A DNA stretch of 25,277 nt from DAOMNN01 sp050486545 (GTDB taxonomy: Bacteria > Pseudomonadota > Gammaproteobacteria > Burkholderiales > Rhodocyclaceae): contig JBJHDM010000047.1 of assembly GCA_050486545.1 (NCBI GenBank), positions 1-25,277 of the forward strand, read 5' to 3'. Below the pieces are notes generated by a model, which was given only the letters and a program-made list of their open reading frames with translations, was not told the origin of the DNA and did no database searches. Every line of letters starts with the position of its first letter. Positions within the stretch are counted from its first letter, which is position 1. Made by a program: the position numbers and the translations under genes. Positions 16,036 to 23,206 of the stretch are shown here, piece by piece.

Positions 16036-16626
16036 TCAGGAAGTGAAGTTGACCTTGACCGGGGCGCGTGCAGCGGTGTCTTCCATCTGCCACTGTTCGG
16101 CATGCTTGAAGCCGAAGTTGTTTGCCACGATGGAATCCGGGAAGGACTCGCGCTTGATGTTGTAGGACGTGACCGCGTCGTTGTAGGCCTGGCGCGAGAA
16201 CGCGATGCGGTTCTCGGTACTGGCCAGTTCTTCCTGCAACAGCGCCATGTTCTGGTTGGCCTTGAGGTCGGGATAGGCTTCGGCCAGTGCGAAGAAGCGC
16301 GTGAGCAGGCCGCCCAGCGCCGCTTCGGCTCCCATCAGTTCGCGCATCGCGTTTCCGTCGGCGGGGTCGCTTTCGACCTTGCGGGAAGCAGCCTGCGCCT
16401 GGTTGCGCGCGTTGATGACCGCCTCGAGAGTTTCGCGTTCGTGCTGCATGTAGCCTTTCGCGGTCTCGACGAGGTTGGGAATCAAGTCGTAGCGCCGCTG
16501 CAACTGGACGTCGATCTGGGAGAACGCGTTCTTGACGCGATTGCGCAGTGCGACCAGCCCGTTGTAGATGACGACGACGTAGGCGACGAGGGCAAGCAGG
16601 ACGCCGATCACGATCCAGGTTGTCAT
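16036..16626 (-). CDS. lemA: LemA family protein
   Basis: A 196-residue protein with one N-terminal membrane segment (about residues 3-22, IVIGVLLALVAYVVVIYNGL) followed by a long helical domain. NRVKNAFSQIDVQLQRRYDL and IPNLVETAKGYMQHE are the diagnostic LemA blocks, and YPDLKANQNM and RIAFSRQAYNDAV follow as in the family. Topology predicts a short N-terminus out and the helical bundle in, or the reverse. Function is poorly defined; it is commonly found next to M48/HtpX proteases, as here. ATG at 16626 has GGAGAG 8 bases upstream. Confidence 0.93.
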   Translation of the reverse strand: MTTWIVIGVLLALVAYVVVIYNGLVALRNRVKNAFSQIDVQLQRRYDLIPNLVETAKGYMQHERETLEAVINARNQAQAASRKVESDPADGNAMRELMGAEAALGGLLTRFFALAEAYPDLKANQNMALLQEELASTENRIAFSRQAYNDAVTSYNIKRESFPDSIVANNFGFKHAEQWQMEDTAARAPVKVNFTS

Positions 16627-16644
16627 GTCGAAACTCTCCGCGTT

Positions 16645-16683
16645 CAAGTGGGGAAAGCCGCATGCTAACCGCAAGTGGGCAAA
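16645..16683. repeat. Short direct repeat upstream of lemA
   Basis: CAAGTGGGGAAA and CAAGTGGGCAAA (11 of 12 identical) lie 27 bases apart in the 80-base gap between the DUF1841 gene and lemA. The spacing is near two and a half helical turns. It could be a regulator site or chance; no consensus promoter was found in the gap. Confidence 0.25.
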
Positions 16684-16706
16684 TTGGATATCCCGTCGTG
16701 CCGCGC

Positions 16707-17141
16707 TCAGTCGGCCGAGGCCCGCCGCTGCACGCAGGCCACGTAGGCGAGGCCGTCGGGCGGCTGTCCGTTGCGTTGGGCATGGAACAAGGTTTCGCCC
16801 AGGCACTCGAGGACGTCGTGGAGTGCGTCGTGGCGATCGCCGCGGCGAAGCTGGCAGCGCGCGAAGGCGGCCTTCAGTCCCGGAGGCTGGTCGATCGACA
16901 GTTGCTCCTCGATCGCCAGATGGAGCGACAGGTGGAGAAACGGGTTGATCTGGCCCGCATCGGGCGAAAAATCTCGTGTCACCGCATCCGGGTCCTCGAG
17001 CAGCGCATGGTATTCCGGGTGCAGGGCGATGACGTCGGCGGCCATGTGTTCGAGCGGGGTCAGCACGTCGCCGGCCAGGCGCTTCTTCCATGTCTGCACG
17101 AGGAAGTTTCGGGCTTGGTCGCGAGAGGGGTCGAATACCAT
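16707..17141 (-). CDS. DUF1841 family protein
   Basis: A 144-residue soluble protein of unknown function. VFDPSRDQARNFLVQTWKK at the N-terminus and NPFLHLSLHLAIEEQLSIDQ at about residues 65-84 are the conserved blocks of DUF1841, and RHDALHDVLECLGETLFHAQ near the C-terminus is the third. The conserved His/Glu-rich helices suggest possible metal or ligand binding, but no activity is known to me. It starts 11 bases after nth, with GGAG in front, so it probably belongs to the rnf-nth transcript; this gene order is common in Betaproteobacteria. Confidence 0.9.
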   Translation of the reverse strand: MVFDPSRDQARNFLVQTWKKRLAGDVLTPLEHMAADVIALHPEYHALLEDPDAVTRDFSPDAGQINPFLHLSLHLAIEEQLSIDQPPGLKAAFARCQLRRGDRHDALHDVLECLGETLFHAQRNGQPPDGLAYVACVQRRASAD

Positions 17142-17152
17142 GAACGGCTCCG

Positions 17153-17785
17153 TCAGTCGGTCTTGTCGCGAAAGTCGCACAGGTCGCGCACGATGCAGTG
17201 CCCGCAACGGGGCTTGCGGGCGGTGCAGACATAGCGCCCGTGCAGGATGAGCCAGTGATGGGCGTCCTTGAGGTACGGCTTCGGGATGCGTCGCATCAGC
17301 GCATTCTCGACTGCACGCACATCCTTGCCGGGCGCGAGGCCGGTACGGTTCGACAGGCGGAAGATATGGGTGTCGACCGCCATGACCGGGTCGCCGAAGA
17401 CGGTGTTGAGCACGACGTTGGCCGTCTTGCGCCCGACGCCGGGAAGGGCTTCGAGGGCGGCCCGGTCGTGCGGGACTTCGCCGCCGTGGCGCTCGAGCAG
17501 CAGGCGGGACAGGGCGACCACGTTCTTCGCCTTGGTCCGGTACAGCCCGATCGTGCGGATCTGCCCGGCGACACCGTCTTCGCCGAGACCCAGCATCGCT
17601 TCGGGCGTCGGTGCCGCGGCGAACAGGCCGCGGGTCGCCAGGTTCACGCTCTTGTCGGTGGCCTGGGCGGAGAGCACCACCGCGACGAGCAGCTGAAAGG
17701 GCGAACCGTATTCGAGTTCGGTCGTGGGCTGTGGGTTGGCTGCGGAAAGACGCTGGAAGAACGTCTCGATCGCGTCGCGCTTCAT
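17153..17785 (-). CDS. nth: Endonuclease III (DNA glycosylase/AP lyase)
   Basis: A 210-residue base-excision-repair enzyme that removes oxidised pyrimidines and cleaves at abasic sites. The helix-hairpin-helix LPGVGRKTANVVL carries the catalytic lysine K120 and VDTH carries D138, at the same numbers as E. coli Nth. The [4Fe-4S] cluster cysteines C187, C194, C197 and C203 are all present (C-x6-C-x2-C-x5-C). Length matches the family. It begins 9 bases after rnfE, the usual place for nth at the end of rnf/rsx operons. Confidence 0.97.
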   Translation of the reverse strand: MKRDAIETFFQRLSAANPQPTTELEYGSPFQLLVAVVLSAQATDKSVNLATRGLFAAAPTPEAMLGLGEDGVAGQIRTIGLYRTKAKNVVALSRLLLERHGGEVPHDRAALEALPGVGRKTANVVLNTVFGDPVMAVDTHIFRLSNRTGLAPGKDVRAVENALMRRIPKPYLKDAHHWLILHGRYVCTARKPRCGHCIVRDLCDFRDKTD

Positions 17786-17794
17786 CGGCGGTGG

Positions 17795-18484
17795 TCAGCC
17801 GGCGGCTGTTGCTTCGGGCTGGTTCGTTGCGGGTCGGGCGGCGGCCCGGGCCGCCGCACGCGAATTGATCCAGTTGAACAGTGCGATCAGGCAGCCCAGG
17901 GCGAAGAATGCACCTGGCGGCAGGATCGCGATGAGAAAGTCCGGGTAGCCTTCGCCGAACACCTGGATCGGGGACAGTCCGGGAAAGACCATTTCGATGC
18001 CGGTGAACAGTGTGCCGCTGCCGATCAGTTCGCGTACGCCGCCCAGCACTGCCAGAACCCAGACCAACCCAAGTCCCATCATGATCCCGTCGATTGTCGA
18101 TGAGATCGGATCGTTCTTCGCCGCGTAGGCTTCGACGCGCGCGAGGACGATGCAGTTCGTGACGATGAGCGGAATGAAGATGCCCAGCACGAGATACAGT
18201 TCGTGGAAGTAGGCGTTGAAGGCGAGATCGACCATCGTCACCAGCGAGGCGATGACCAGGATGAATACCGGGATGCGGATCTCGTAGGGAATGAAATTGC
18301 GCAGGGTGGCAATCGCCAGGTTGGCCACGGCCATGACGACGATCGTCGCAAGGCCGAGGCTGACTGCATTGACCATGCTCGTGCTGATCGCCAGGATCGG
18401 GCACAGGCCGAGCAACTGAACGAGCCCGGGATTCTGCTTCCACAGGCCGTTCCAGGCGTTCTCGCGAAATCGTTGCAGGTTCAT
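17795..18484 (-). CDS. rnfE: Rnf electron transport complex subunit E
   Basis: A 229-residue inner-membrane subunit of the Rnf/Rsx complex, an ion-translocating ferredoxin:NAD+ oxidoreductase. About six hydrophobic helices are visible. GLCPILA (C28) and VTNCIVL (C111) are the two membrane-embedded cysteines that, with the matching pair in RnfA, bind an iron-sulfur centre between the two subunits. The C-terminus has a short Ala/Arg-rich tail (NSRAAARAAARP). ATG at 18484 was chosen from homology and GAGGAAG just upstream; it starts 13 bases after rnfG. Confidence 0.96.
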   Translation of the reverse strand: MNLQRFRENAWNGLWKQNPGLVQLLGLCPILAISTSMVNAVSLGLATIVVMAVANLAIATLRNFIPYEIRIPVFILVIASLVTMVDLAFNAYFHELYLVLGIFIPLIVTNCIVLARVEAYAAKNDPISSTIDGIMMGLGLVWVLAVLGGVRELIGSGTLFTGIEMVFPGLSPIQVFGEGYPDFLIAILPPGAFFALGCLIALFNWINSRAAARAAARPATNQPEATAAG

Positions 18485-18497
18485 GGCTCGATCTTCC

Positions 18498-19160
18498 TCA
18501 GAGGCGGCTGCCGGCCTTGGCGTCGAACAGGCGTTCGCGGTTGCGGTTGGCGTAGTCGAGGGCGCGGCCGGAGGCCTCGGTGACCGCACGGGCGCTGATC
18601 GTCGCCCCGATCCGGTACTCGAACACGCCGCCGTCACGCCGTACCTTCCAGCGCTCCTGCGGAACCTGCTGGAACGAGGTCCCGACGAACTGGCCAATCC
18701 ACGGGCGCTGTTTGTCCCGATCCTTCTTCGGATCGATATAGTCACCCAGGCCTGGTGTCTCGGCGTGCTGGGTGGCACGTACGCCGGTAATGCGTCCGTC
18801 CACCCCGACGGCGACGGCGAGCTGGATGCGACCGGCGTAGCCGTTCGGTGCGACGGTCTCTAGGATCAGTGCGGTCGGCTCGCCGTCCAGGCGGGCGCGA
18901 TAGACCTTGCCGCCGCGGTCGAGGCCCAGTTCGGGAGTGGGGCCGAGCTCGACGAAGTCTTCGAGCAAGGCATTGTTGAAGCTTCCCGGAGGAAGGATCT
19001 CGTTGATCAGCCGCATGCGCTCGGCCAGTTGCGACGCTTCGATCGCAGGGCGGGTGAGCCGGTAGGTGCCGGACATCAGCGAGGTGAACAGCACCGTGAA
19101 CACGACCATGATCCCCGCGGTGCGCAGGGCGGTCCGGGTTGCCGTGTAGCGTTCGTTCAT
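18498..19160 (-). CDS. rnfG: Rnf electron transport complex subunit G (covalent FMN protein)
   Basis: A 220-residue protein with one N-terminal membrane helix (about residues 13-32, AGIMVVFTVLFTSLMSGTYR) and a periplasmic flavin domain. HAETPGLGDYID is a conserved block. The flavinylation site EYRIGATISARAV places FMN on T187; the acidic residue four before GAT is Glu instead of the usual Asp. FMN would be attached by an ApbE flavin transferase, which is not in this window. The start overlaps the rnfD stop (ATGA). Confidence 0.95.
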   Translation of the reverse strand: MNERYTATRTALRTAGIMVVFTVLFTSLMSGTYRLTRPAIEASQLAERMRLINEILPPGSFNNALLEDFVELGPTPELGLDRGGKVYRARLDGEPTALILETVAPNGYAGRIQLAVAVGVDGRITGVRATQHAETPGLGDYIDPKKDRDKQRPWIGQFVGTSFQQVPQERWKVRRDGGVFEYRIGATISARAVTEASGRALDYANRNRERLFDAKAGSRL

Positions 19161-20167
19161 GGCGCCCGGTCTCCGTTGCGGTGGCCGAACACGCGCGGCT
19201 GGGTTTTCATGTCGATGAGCGGAACGCACATGTTCATCAGCAGCACGGCGAATGCGATGCCTTCCGGAAAGGCGCCGAACGAGCGGATGAGGTAGGCGAG
19301 CACGCCGACGCCGGCCGCGAAGATCAGCTTGCCTCGCGGCGTGGTCGCGCCGCTGACCGGATCGGTGATGATGAAGAACGCCGCGAGCATCGCGCCGCCG
19401 CTGGCGAGGTGGAACAGCGGCGATGCGAACTGTTCCGGGCTGACGAGCCAGAACACGCCCGAAATCGTCGCCAGTGCGGCGATGAAGGCGACCGGCATGT
19501 GCCAGGTGATGATGCCGCGGGCCAGCAGGTAGGCGCCCCCGAGCAGGTAGCCGGCAGCGATCCATTCCCATCCGCGCCCCCCGAGCATGCCGAAGGCATC
19601 CTGCTGGAGTACGGTCGAGACTGTTCCGCCTTCGACTCTCAGGCCCGTGCGCATCGCATCGAGCGCGGTGGCACCGGTGATCGCATCGATGTCGCGCGCT
19701 CCGCCGAGGACGAGGTTCAACTGTGTCGTGAAATCCAGGCCGCCGGCCGGCGGCCATTGGGACATCAGCGACGGGTACGCAATGATCATTGCGCAGTAGG
19801 CGACCATCGCCGGATTGAACGGATTCTGACCGAGTCCTCCGTACAGGTGCTTGACGGCGATGATGGCCACGAGCACGGCGATGACGGTGACCCACCAGGG
19901 GATGATCGGCGGGAAGCACAGTACGACCAGCCAGGCCGTTACCACGGCGGACAGGTCGTGCAGGGCGGGCGCGACGGGGCGGCCGCGCAGGCGCAGGACC
20001 AGGGCCTCGGCCAGCAGCGCGGTGATGGTCGCGATGAGCAGGTTGACCAGCACGACGGCGGCGACGATCCACGCGTAGGCGGCGATGCCGGGAAGCAGCG
20101 CGAGCAGGACGCCGCGCATGACGCGGTGAACGCTGGCCTGCTTGCGAACGTAGGGCGAATGGATCAT
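19157..20167 (-). CDS. rnfD: Rnf electron transport complex subunit D (covalent FMN, membrane)
   Basis: A 336-residue polytopic inner-membrane subunit, similar to NqrB, thought to be central to ion translocation. The N-terminus HSPYVRKQASVHRVMRGVLL is characteristic. The covalent FMN site is DAITGATALDAM with T167 the attachment residue; a second conserved GAT stretch (DPVSGATTPRGK) lies in the C-terminal half. QNPFNPAMVAY and FGAFPEGIAFAVLLMN are further family blocks. The start overlaps the rnfC stop (ATGA), with GAGGAA in front. Confidence 0.96.
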   Translation of the reverse strand: MIHSPYVRKQASVHRVMRGVLLALLPGIAAYAWIVAAVVLVNLLIATITALLAEALVLRLRGRPVAPALHDLSAVVTAWLVVLCFPPIIPWWVTVIAVLVAIIAVKHLYGGLGQNPFNPAMVAYCAMIIAYPSLMSQWPPAGGLDFTTQLNLVLGGARDIDAITGATALDAMRTGLRVEGGTVSTVLQQDAFGMLGGRGWEWIAAGYLLGGAYLLARGIITWHMPVAFIAALATISGVFWLVSPEQFASPLFHLASGGAMLAAFFIITDPVSGATTPRGKLIFAAGVGVLAYLIRSFGAFPEGIAFAVLLMNMCVPLIDMKTQPRVFGHRNGDRAP

Positions 20168-21870
20168 GAACGTTCCTCGCCGGAAGCGGTGGAACCGACG
20201 GCCGGCGATGCCGCGGATTCATCATCGGACGGAGGCGATGTTGGGGCCTCGAGTACCTTGCGCCTGGCCTCGATCTCTGCGATTTCGGCCTGTTTTTCCG
20301 GACTCAGGTCTTCGGTGTTCTTCGGCTTGACCGCAGCCTTCTGTTCCTTGGCGCGGGCCAGGGCGGCGGCAATCAGTGCTTTCTTGGTGTCGTCGTCGGG
20401 CGTCTTGTCGCCGGGGCCTGCTGCGCCATCCTTTGCAAGTTTGGCCTTCGTTTCGGCAGCCTTTGCGGCCAGGCGTGCCGCTTTCTCCGCCTTTTCGCGC
20501 TCCTGGCGGAAGTTGCGGAACTCGAAGCGTTCGCGCGCCCGGTCGGCAGCGGCGGCTTCGCGTTCGCGCGCCCAGATCTCGCTCTTGGAGAAGCGGAAGT
20601 AATCGACCAGCGGTATGTTCGACGGACACACGAATGTGCAGCATCCGCATTCGATACAGTCGAACAGGTGATACTCCTGCGCCTTGCCGAAATTGTGCGA
20701 GCGTGCGTACCAGTACAGCTCGAGCGGCTGCAGCGAGGCGGGGCAGGCGCGTGCGCAGGCGCCACAGCGGATACACGGCAACTCAGGCGGTGGTGGCGGG
20801 AACAACGCCGGGGAAGCCGCGATGACACAGTTGCTGCCCTTTACGATCGGCACCGAGAGGTCGGGTAGGGCGAATCCCATCATCGGCCCGCCGAGCAGAT
20901 AGCGGTCGGTGTCGACTTTCGGTTTCGCCAGCGCAATCAGATCGTGTACCGGAGTCCCGATCCGCACCTCGTAATTGCCTGGCTGCTCCATGTTCCCGGT
21001 CAGCGTGACGATGCGCGAGACGACCGGTTCGCCCAGTGTGACCGCGCGATGGACGGCATGGGCCGTCCCGACGTTGAAGCATTGCACGCCGTATTCGGTG
21101 CCGAGCTTGCCGTGGGGGATCTCGATGCCGGTGAGCACGCGGATGAGCTGCTTCTCCCCGCCGGCCGGATACAGGGTCGGTACGGCAACGATCTCGATCG
21201 GGCGGTCGAGCCCGGTCGCCGCGGCTTTCATGGCGGCGATGGCGTCGGGCTTGTTGTCCTCGATGCCGACGATCGCACGCCGTGCGCCGATCAGGTCGAA
21301 CAGGACGGCCGCCCCGCCCAGGATCGCGTCGGCCCGCTCGCGCATCAGGCGGTCGTCGCAGGTGATCCAGGGTTCGCACTCGGCGCCGTTGATGATGAGG
21401 GTCTCGACGCCGGTCCCGTGTCCCAGCTTGATGTGGCTTGGAAAGGCCGCGCCGCCCATTCCGACGATGCCCGAGTCGCGCAGGTAGTCCAGCGCCGTGA
21501 TCCGGTCTGCCGAGCGATGGTCGAAGGGCACCATCTCGATGCCGCGGTCCTCGCCGTCGGCCTCGATGCGGACGCACGTCGTGGTCAGCCCGGACGGGTG
21601 CGCCATGGGGTGGTCGCCGATCTCGATCACGGTGCCCGAGGTGGGGGCGTGTACGGCGGTCCCGAGCACGCCTTCGGCCTCGCCGATGCGCTCCCCGCGG
21701 AGAACCTTCTGCCCGACCTCCACGATGCAGCCGGCTACCGAGCGGAGATTCTGGCGTAGCGGCACGACGAGGACACGCGGGATCGGTGCCTGTTGGATCG
21801 CGATTTCCGCGGATTCGGTCTTGTGGGAATCGGGCTTGACCCCTCCGTGAAAACTGAAGAGCTTGCCCAT
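20164..21870 (-). CDS. rnfC: Rnf electron transport complex subunit C (NADH/FMN and 4Fe-4S)
   Basis: A 568-residue peripheral subunit on the cytoplasmic face, thought to exchange electrons with NAD(H). GIVGMGGAAFPSHIKL and INGAECEPWITCDDRLM form the flavin/nucleotide-binding region shared with NuoF and NqrA-type proteins. Two ferredoxin motifs follow: C366/C369/C372/C376 (CIRCGACARACP) and C405/C408/C411/C415 (CIECGCCTFVCP). After about residue 440 comes a tail of roughly 125 residues rich in Ala, Lys and Glu, probably helical and not needed for the core fold. The start overlaps the rnfB stop by one base (TGATG). Length exceeds compact RnfC proteins because of this tail, a variation also seen in E. 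coli RsxC. Confidence 0.96.
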   Translation of the reverse strand: MGKLFSFHGGVKPDSHKTESAEIAIQQAPIPRVLVVPLRQNLRSVAGCIVEVGQKVLRGERIGEAEGVLGTAVHAPTSGTVIEIGDHPMAHPSGLTTTCVRIEADGEDRGIEMVPFDHRSADRITALDYLRDSGIVGMGGAAFPSHIKLGHGTGVETLIINGAECEPWITCDDRLMRERADAILGGAAVLFDLIGARRAIVGIEDNKPDAIAAMKAAATGLDRPIEIVAVPTLYPAGGEKQLIRVLTGIEIPHGKLGTEYGVQCFNVGTAHAVHRAVTLGEPVVSRIVTLTGNMEQPGNYEVRIGTPVHDLIALAKPKVDTDRYLLGGPMMGFALPDLSVPIVKGSNCVIAASPALFPPPPPELPCIRCGACARACPASLQPLELYWYARSHNFGKAQEYHLFDCIECGCCTFVCPSNIPLVDYFRFSKSEIWAREREAAAADRARERFEFRNFRQEREKAEKAARLAAKAAETKAKLAKDGAAGPGDKTPDDDTKKALIAAALARAKEQKAAVKPKNTEDLSPEKQAEIAEIEARRKVLEAPTSPPSDDESAASPAVGSTASGEERS

Positions 21871-22421
21871 CAGGCCACCTTCCTGACTTCGATGACCGGG
21901 TACTTCCATTTCCAGGTCTCGACCGTTTCCTCGACCGGCTCCATGCTGATGCAATCGACCGGGCACGGCGCGACGCACAGTTCGCATCCGGTGCACAACG
22001 GTTCGACGATGGTGTGCATCTGCTTGGCTGCGCCTACGATGGCGTCGACCGGGCAGGCCTGGATGCACAGGGTGCAGCCGATGCAGGTCTGTTCGTCGAT
22101 GAACGCGACGGCCTTGGGTTTTTCTACGCCGTGTTCTTCGGACAGTGGTTTGAATTCACGTCCGAGCAGGTCCGCAAGATGGCGGATGCCTTCCTCGCCG
22201 CCAGGCGGGCATTGGTTGATGTCCGCCTCGCCATTGGCGATTGCCTCTGCGTAGGGCTTGCAGCCGGGATAGCCGCACTGCCCGCACTGGGTCTGGGGCA
22301 GAATCGCGTCGATCTTCTCGACCAGCGGGTCGCCCTCGACCTTGAACCGGATCGACGCGTAGCCCAGTGCTGCGCCGAGCACCACGGCAATTCCGGTCAT
22401 GATCAGAAGTGCGGTCAGCAT
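21870..22421 (-). CDS. rnfB: Rnf electron transport complex subunit B (Fe-S)
   Basis: A 183-residue subunit with one N-terminal membrane helix (residues about 3-21). A 4Fe-4S domain follows with C46, C49, C54 and C71 (QCGQCGYPGCKPYAEAI...QCPPGG). Two ferredoxin clusters are at C113/C116/C119/C123 and C143/C146/C149/C153. It is the entry point for electrons from ferredoxin. It starts 86 bases after rnfA, the widest gap in the operon; no convincing separate promoter is visible there. Confidence 0.96.
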   Translation of the reverse strand: MLTALLIMTGIAVVLGAALGYASIRFKVEGDPLVEKIDAILPQTQCGQCGYPGCKPYAEAIANGEADINQCPPGGEEGIRHLADLLGREFKPLSEEHGVEKPKAVAFIDEQTCIGCTLCIQACPVDAIVGAAKQMHTIVEPLCTGCELCVAPCPVDCISMEPVEETVETWKWKYPVIEVRKVA

Positions 22422-22507
22422 CCGTGTCCTGGAGATTTCAAGCGAAGTCGGAGGATAGCCCGGGGAATCGGCTCTGGATTTGCGTCATATCAGTATTTCA
22501 CCGTTTT

Positions 22508-23092
22508 CTAGCCGAAACGGTCCAGGCCGGCGAAACCCATGAAGGCAAGGCTCATGAACCCAGCCGTGATCATCGCGATGGCGGTGCCCTTGAAGGGGGC
22601 GGGAACGTCGGCGCCGTCGAGCCGTTCGCGAATGCCGGCGAACAGGACCAACGCCAGGGTAAAGCCGACCGACGATCCGAACCCGAACAACAGCGACTCG
22701 AGAAGGTTGTGGCTGAAACCGACGTTGAGCAGTGGCACGCCGAGCACCGCGCAATTGGTCGTGATGAGCGGCAGGTAGATGCCCAGCACCTGGTGCAGCA
22801 AGGGGCTGGTCTTCTCGATGACCAGCTCGGTGAGTTGGACGATGGCGGCGATGACGACGATGAACGACAGCGTTCGCAGGTAGGCAAGGTCGTTCGGCTG
22901 CAGCAGGTAGTGGTCGATCAGATAGCTGGTGCCGGCCCCGAGTGTCAGCACGAACGTCGTCGCCGCTCCCATGCCCACGGCGGTCTCGAGTTTCTTCGAG
23001 ACGCCCATGAACGGGCACAGTCCGAGCATGCGGACGAGCACCACGTTGTTGACGAGAACTGCGCCGATGACGACGAAAATATAGCTGGTCAT
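22508..23092 (-). CDS. rnfA: Rnf electron transport complex subunit A
   Basis: A 194-residue polytopic inner-membrane subunit, homologous to RnfE but of opposite topology. GLCPFMG (C26) and TTNCAVLG (C114) supply the two cysteines for the iron-sulfur site shared with RnfE. The opening TSYIFVVIGAVLVNNVVLVR is typical. It is the first gene of the rnf operon, directly downstream of a good sigma-70 promoter that would give a leader of about 20 bases; no strong Shine-Dalgarno is visible. Confidence 0.96.
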   Translation of the reverse strand: MTSYIFVVIGAVLVNNVVLVRMLGLCPFMGVSKKLETAVGMGAATTFVLTLGAGTSYLIDHYLLQPNDLAYLRTLSFIVVIAAIVQLTELVIEKTSPLLHQVLGIYLPLITTNCAVLGVPLLNVGFSHNLLESLLFGFGSSVGFTLALVLFAGIRERLDGADVPAPFKGTAIAMITAGFMSLAFMGFAGLDRFG

Positions 23093-23111
23093 GATCGAGA
23101 AAATTCGGTAA

Positions 23112-23147
23112 GCGCGGGATTATCACCCGCGCAGGCCGGCTTCTCAA
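23112..23147 (-). promoter_or_regulatory. rnfA promoter with inverted repeat around the -10 box
   Basis: On the minus strand TTGAGA (23142-23147) and GATAAT (23119-23124) are separated by exactly 17 bases; each matches consensus at five of six positions. A perfect 7-bp inverted repeat, GCGCGGG/CCCGCGC (23112-23118 and 23126-23132), encloses the -10 hexamer in its 7-base centre. A protein bound there would block open-complex formation, so this is a candidate repressor operator. The predicted transcription start is near 23112. Confidence 0.7.
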
Positions 23148-23206
23148 CCCTGTTCGGCGTGTGGATGTGTGCTGTCGGACGCGGCGGTGGCTCGGCTTCG
23201 CGCGAT

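Noticed and set aside
14926..16668. Long plus-strand open frame opposite the M48 and lemA genes
   Set aside because: It is antisense to two well-supported family members, has low-complexity Arg/Gly/Asp-rich translation and no recognisable domain. It is a by-product of high GC at third codon positions.
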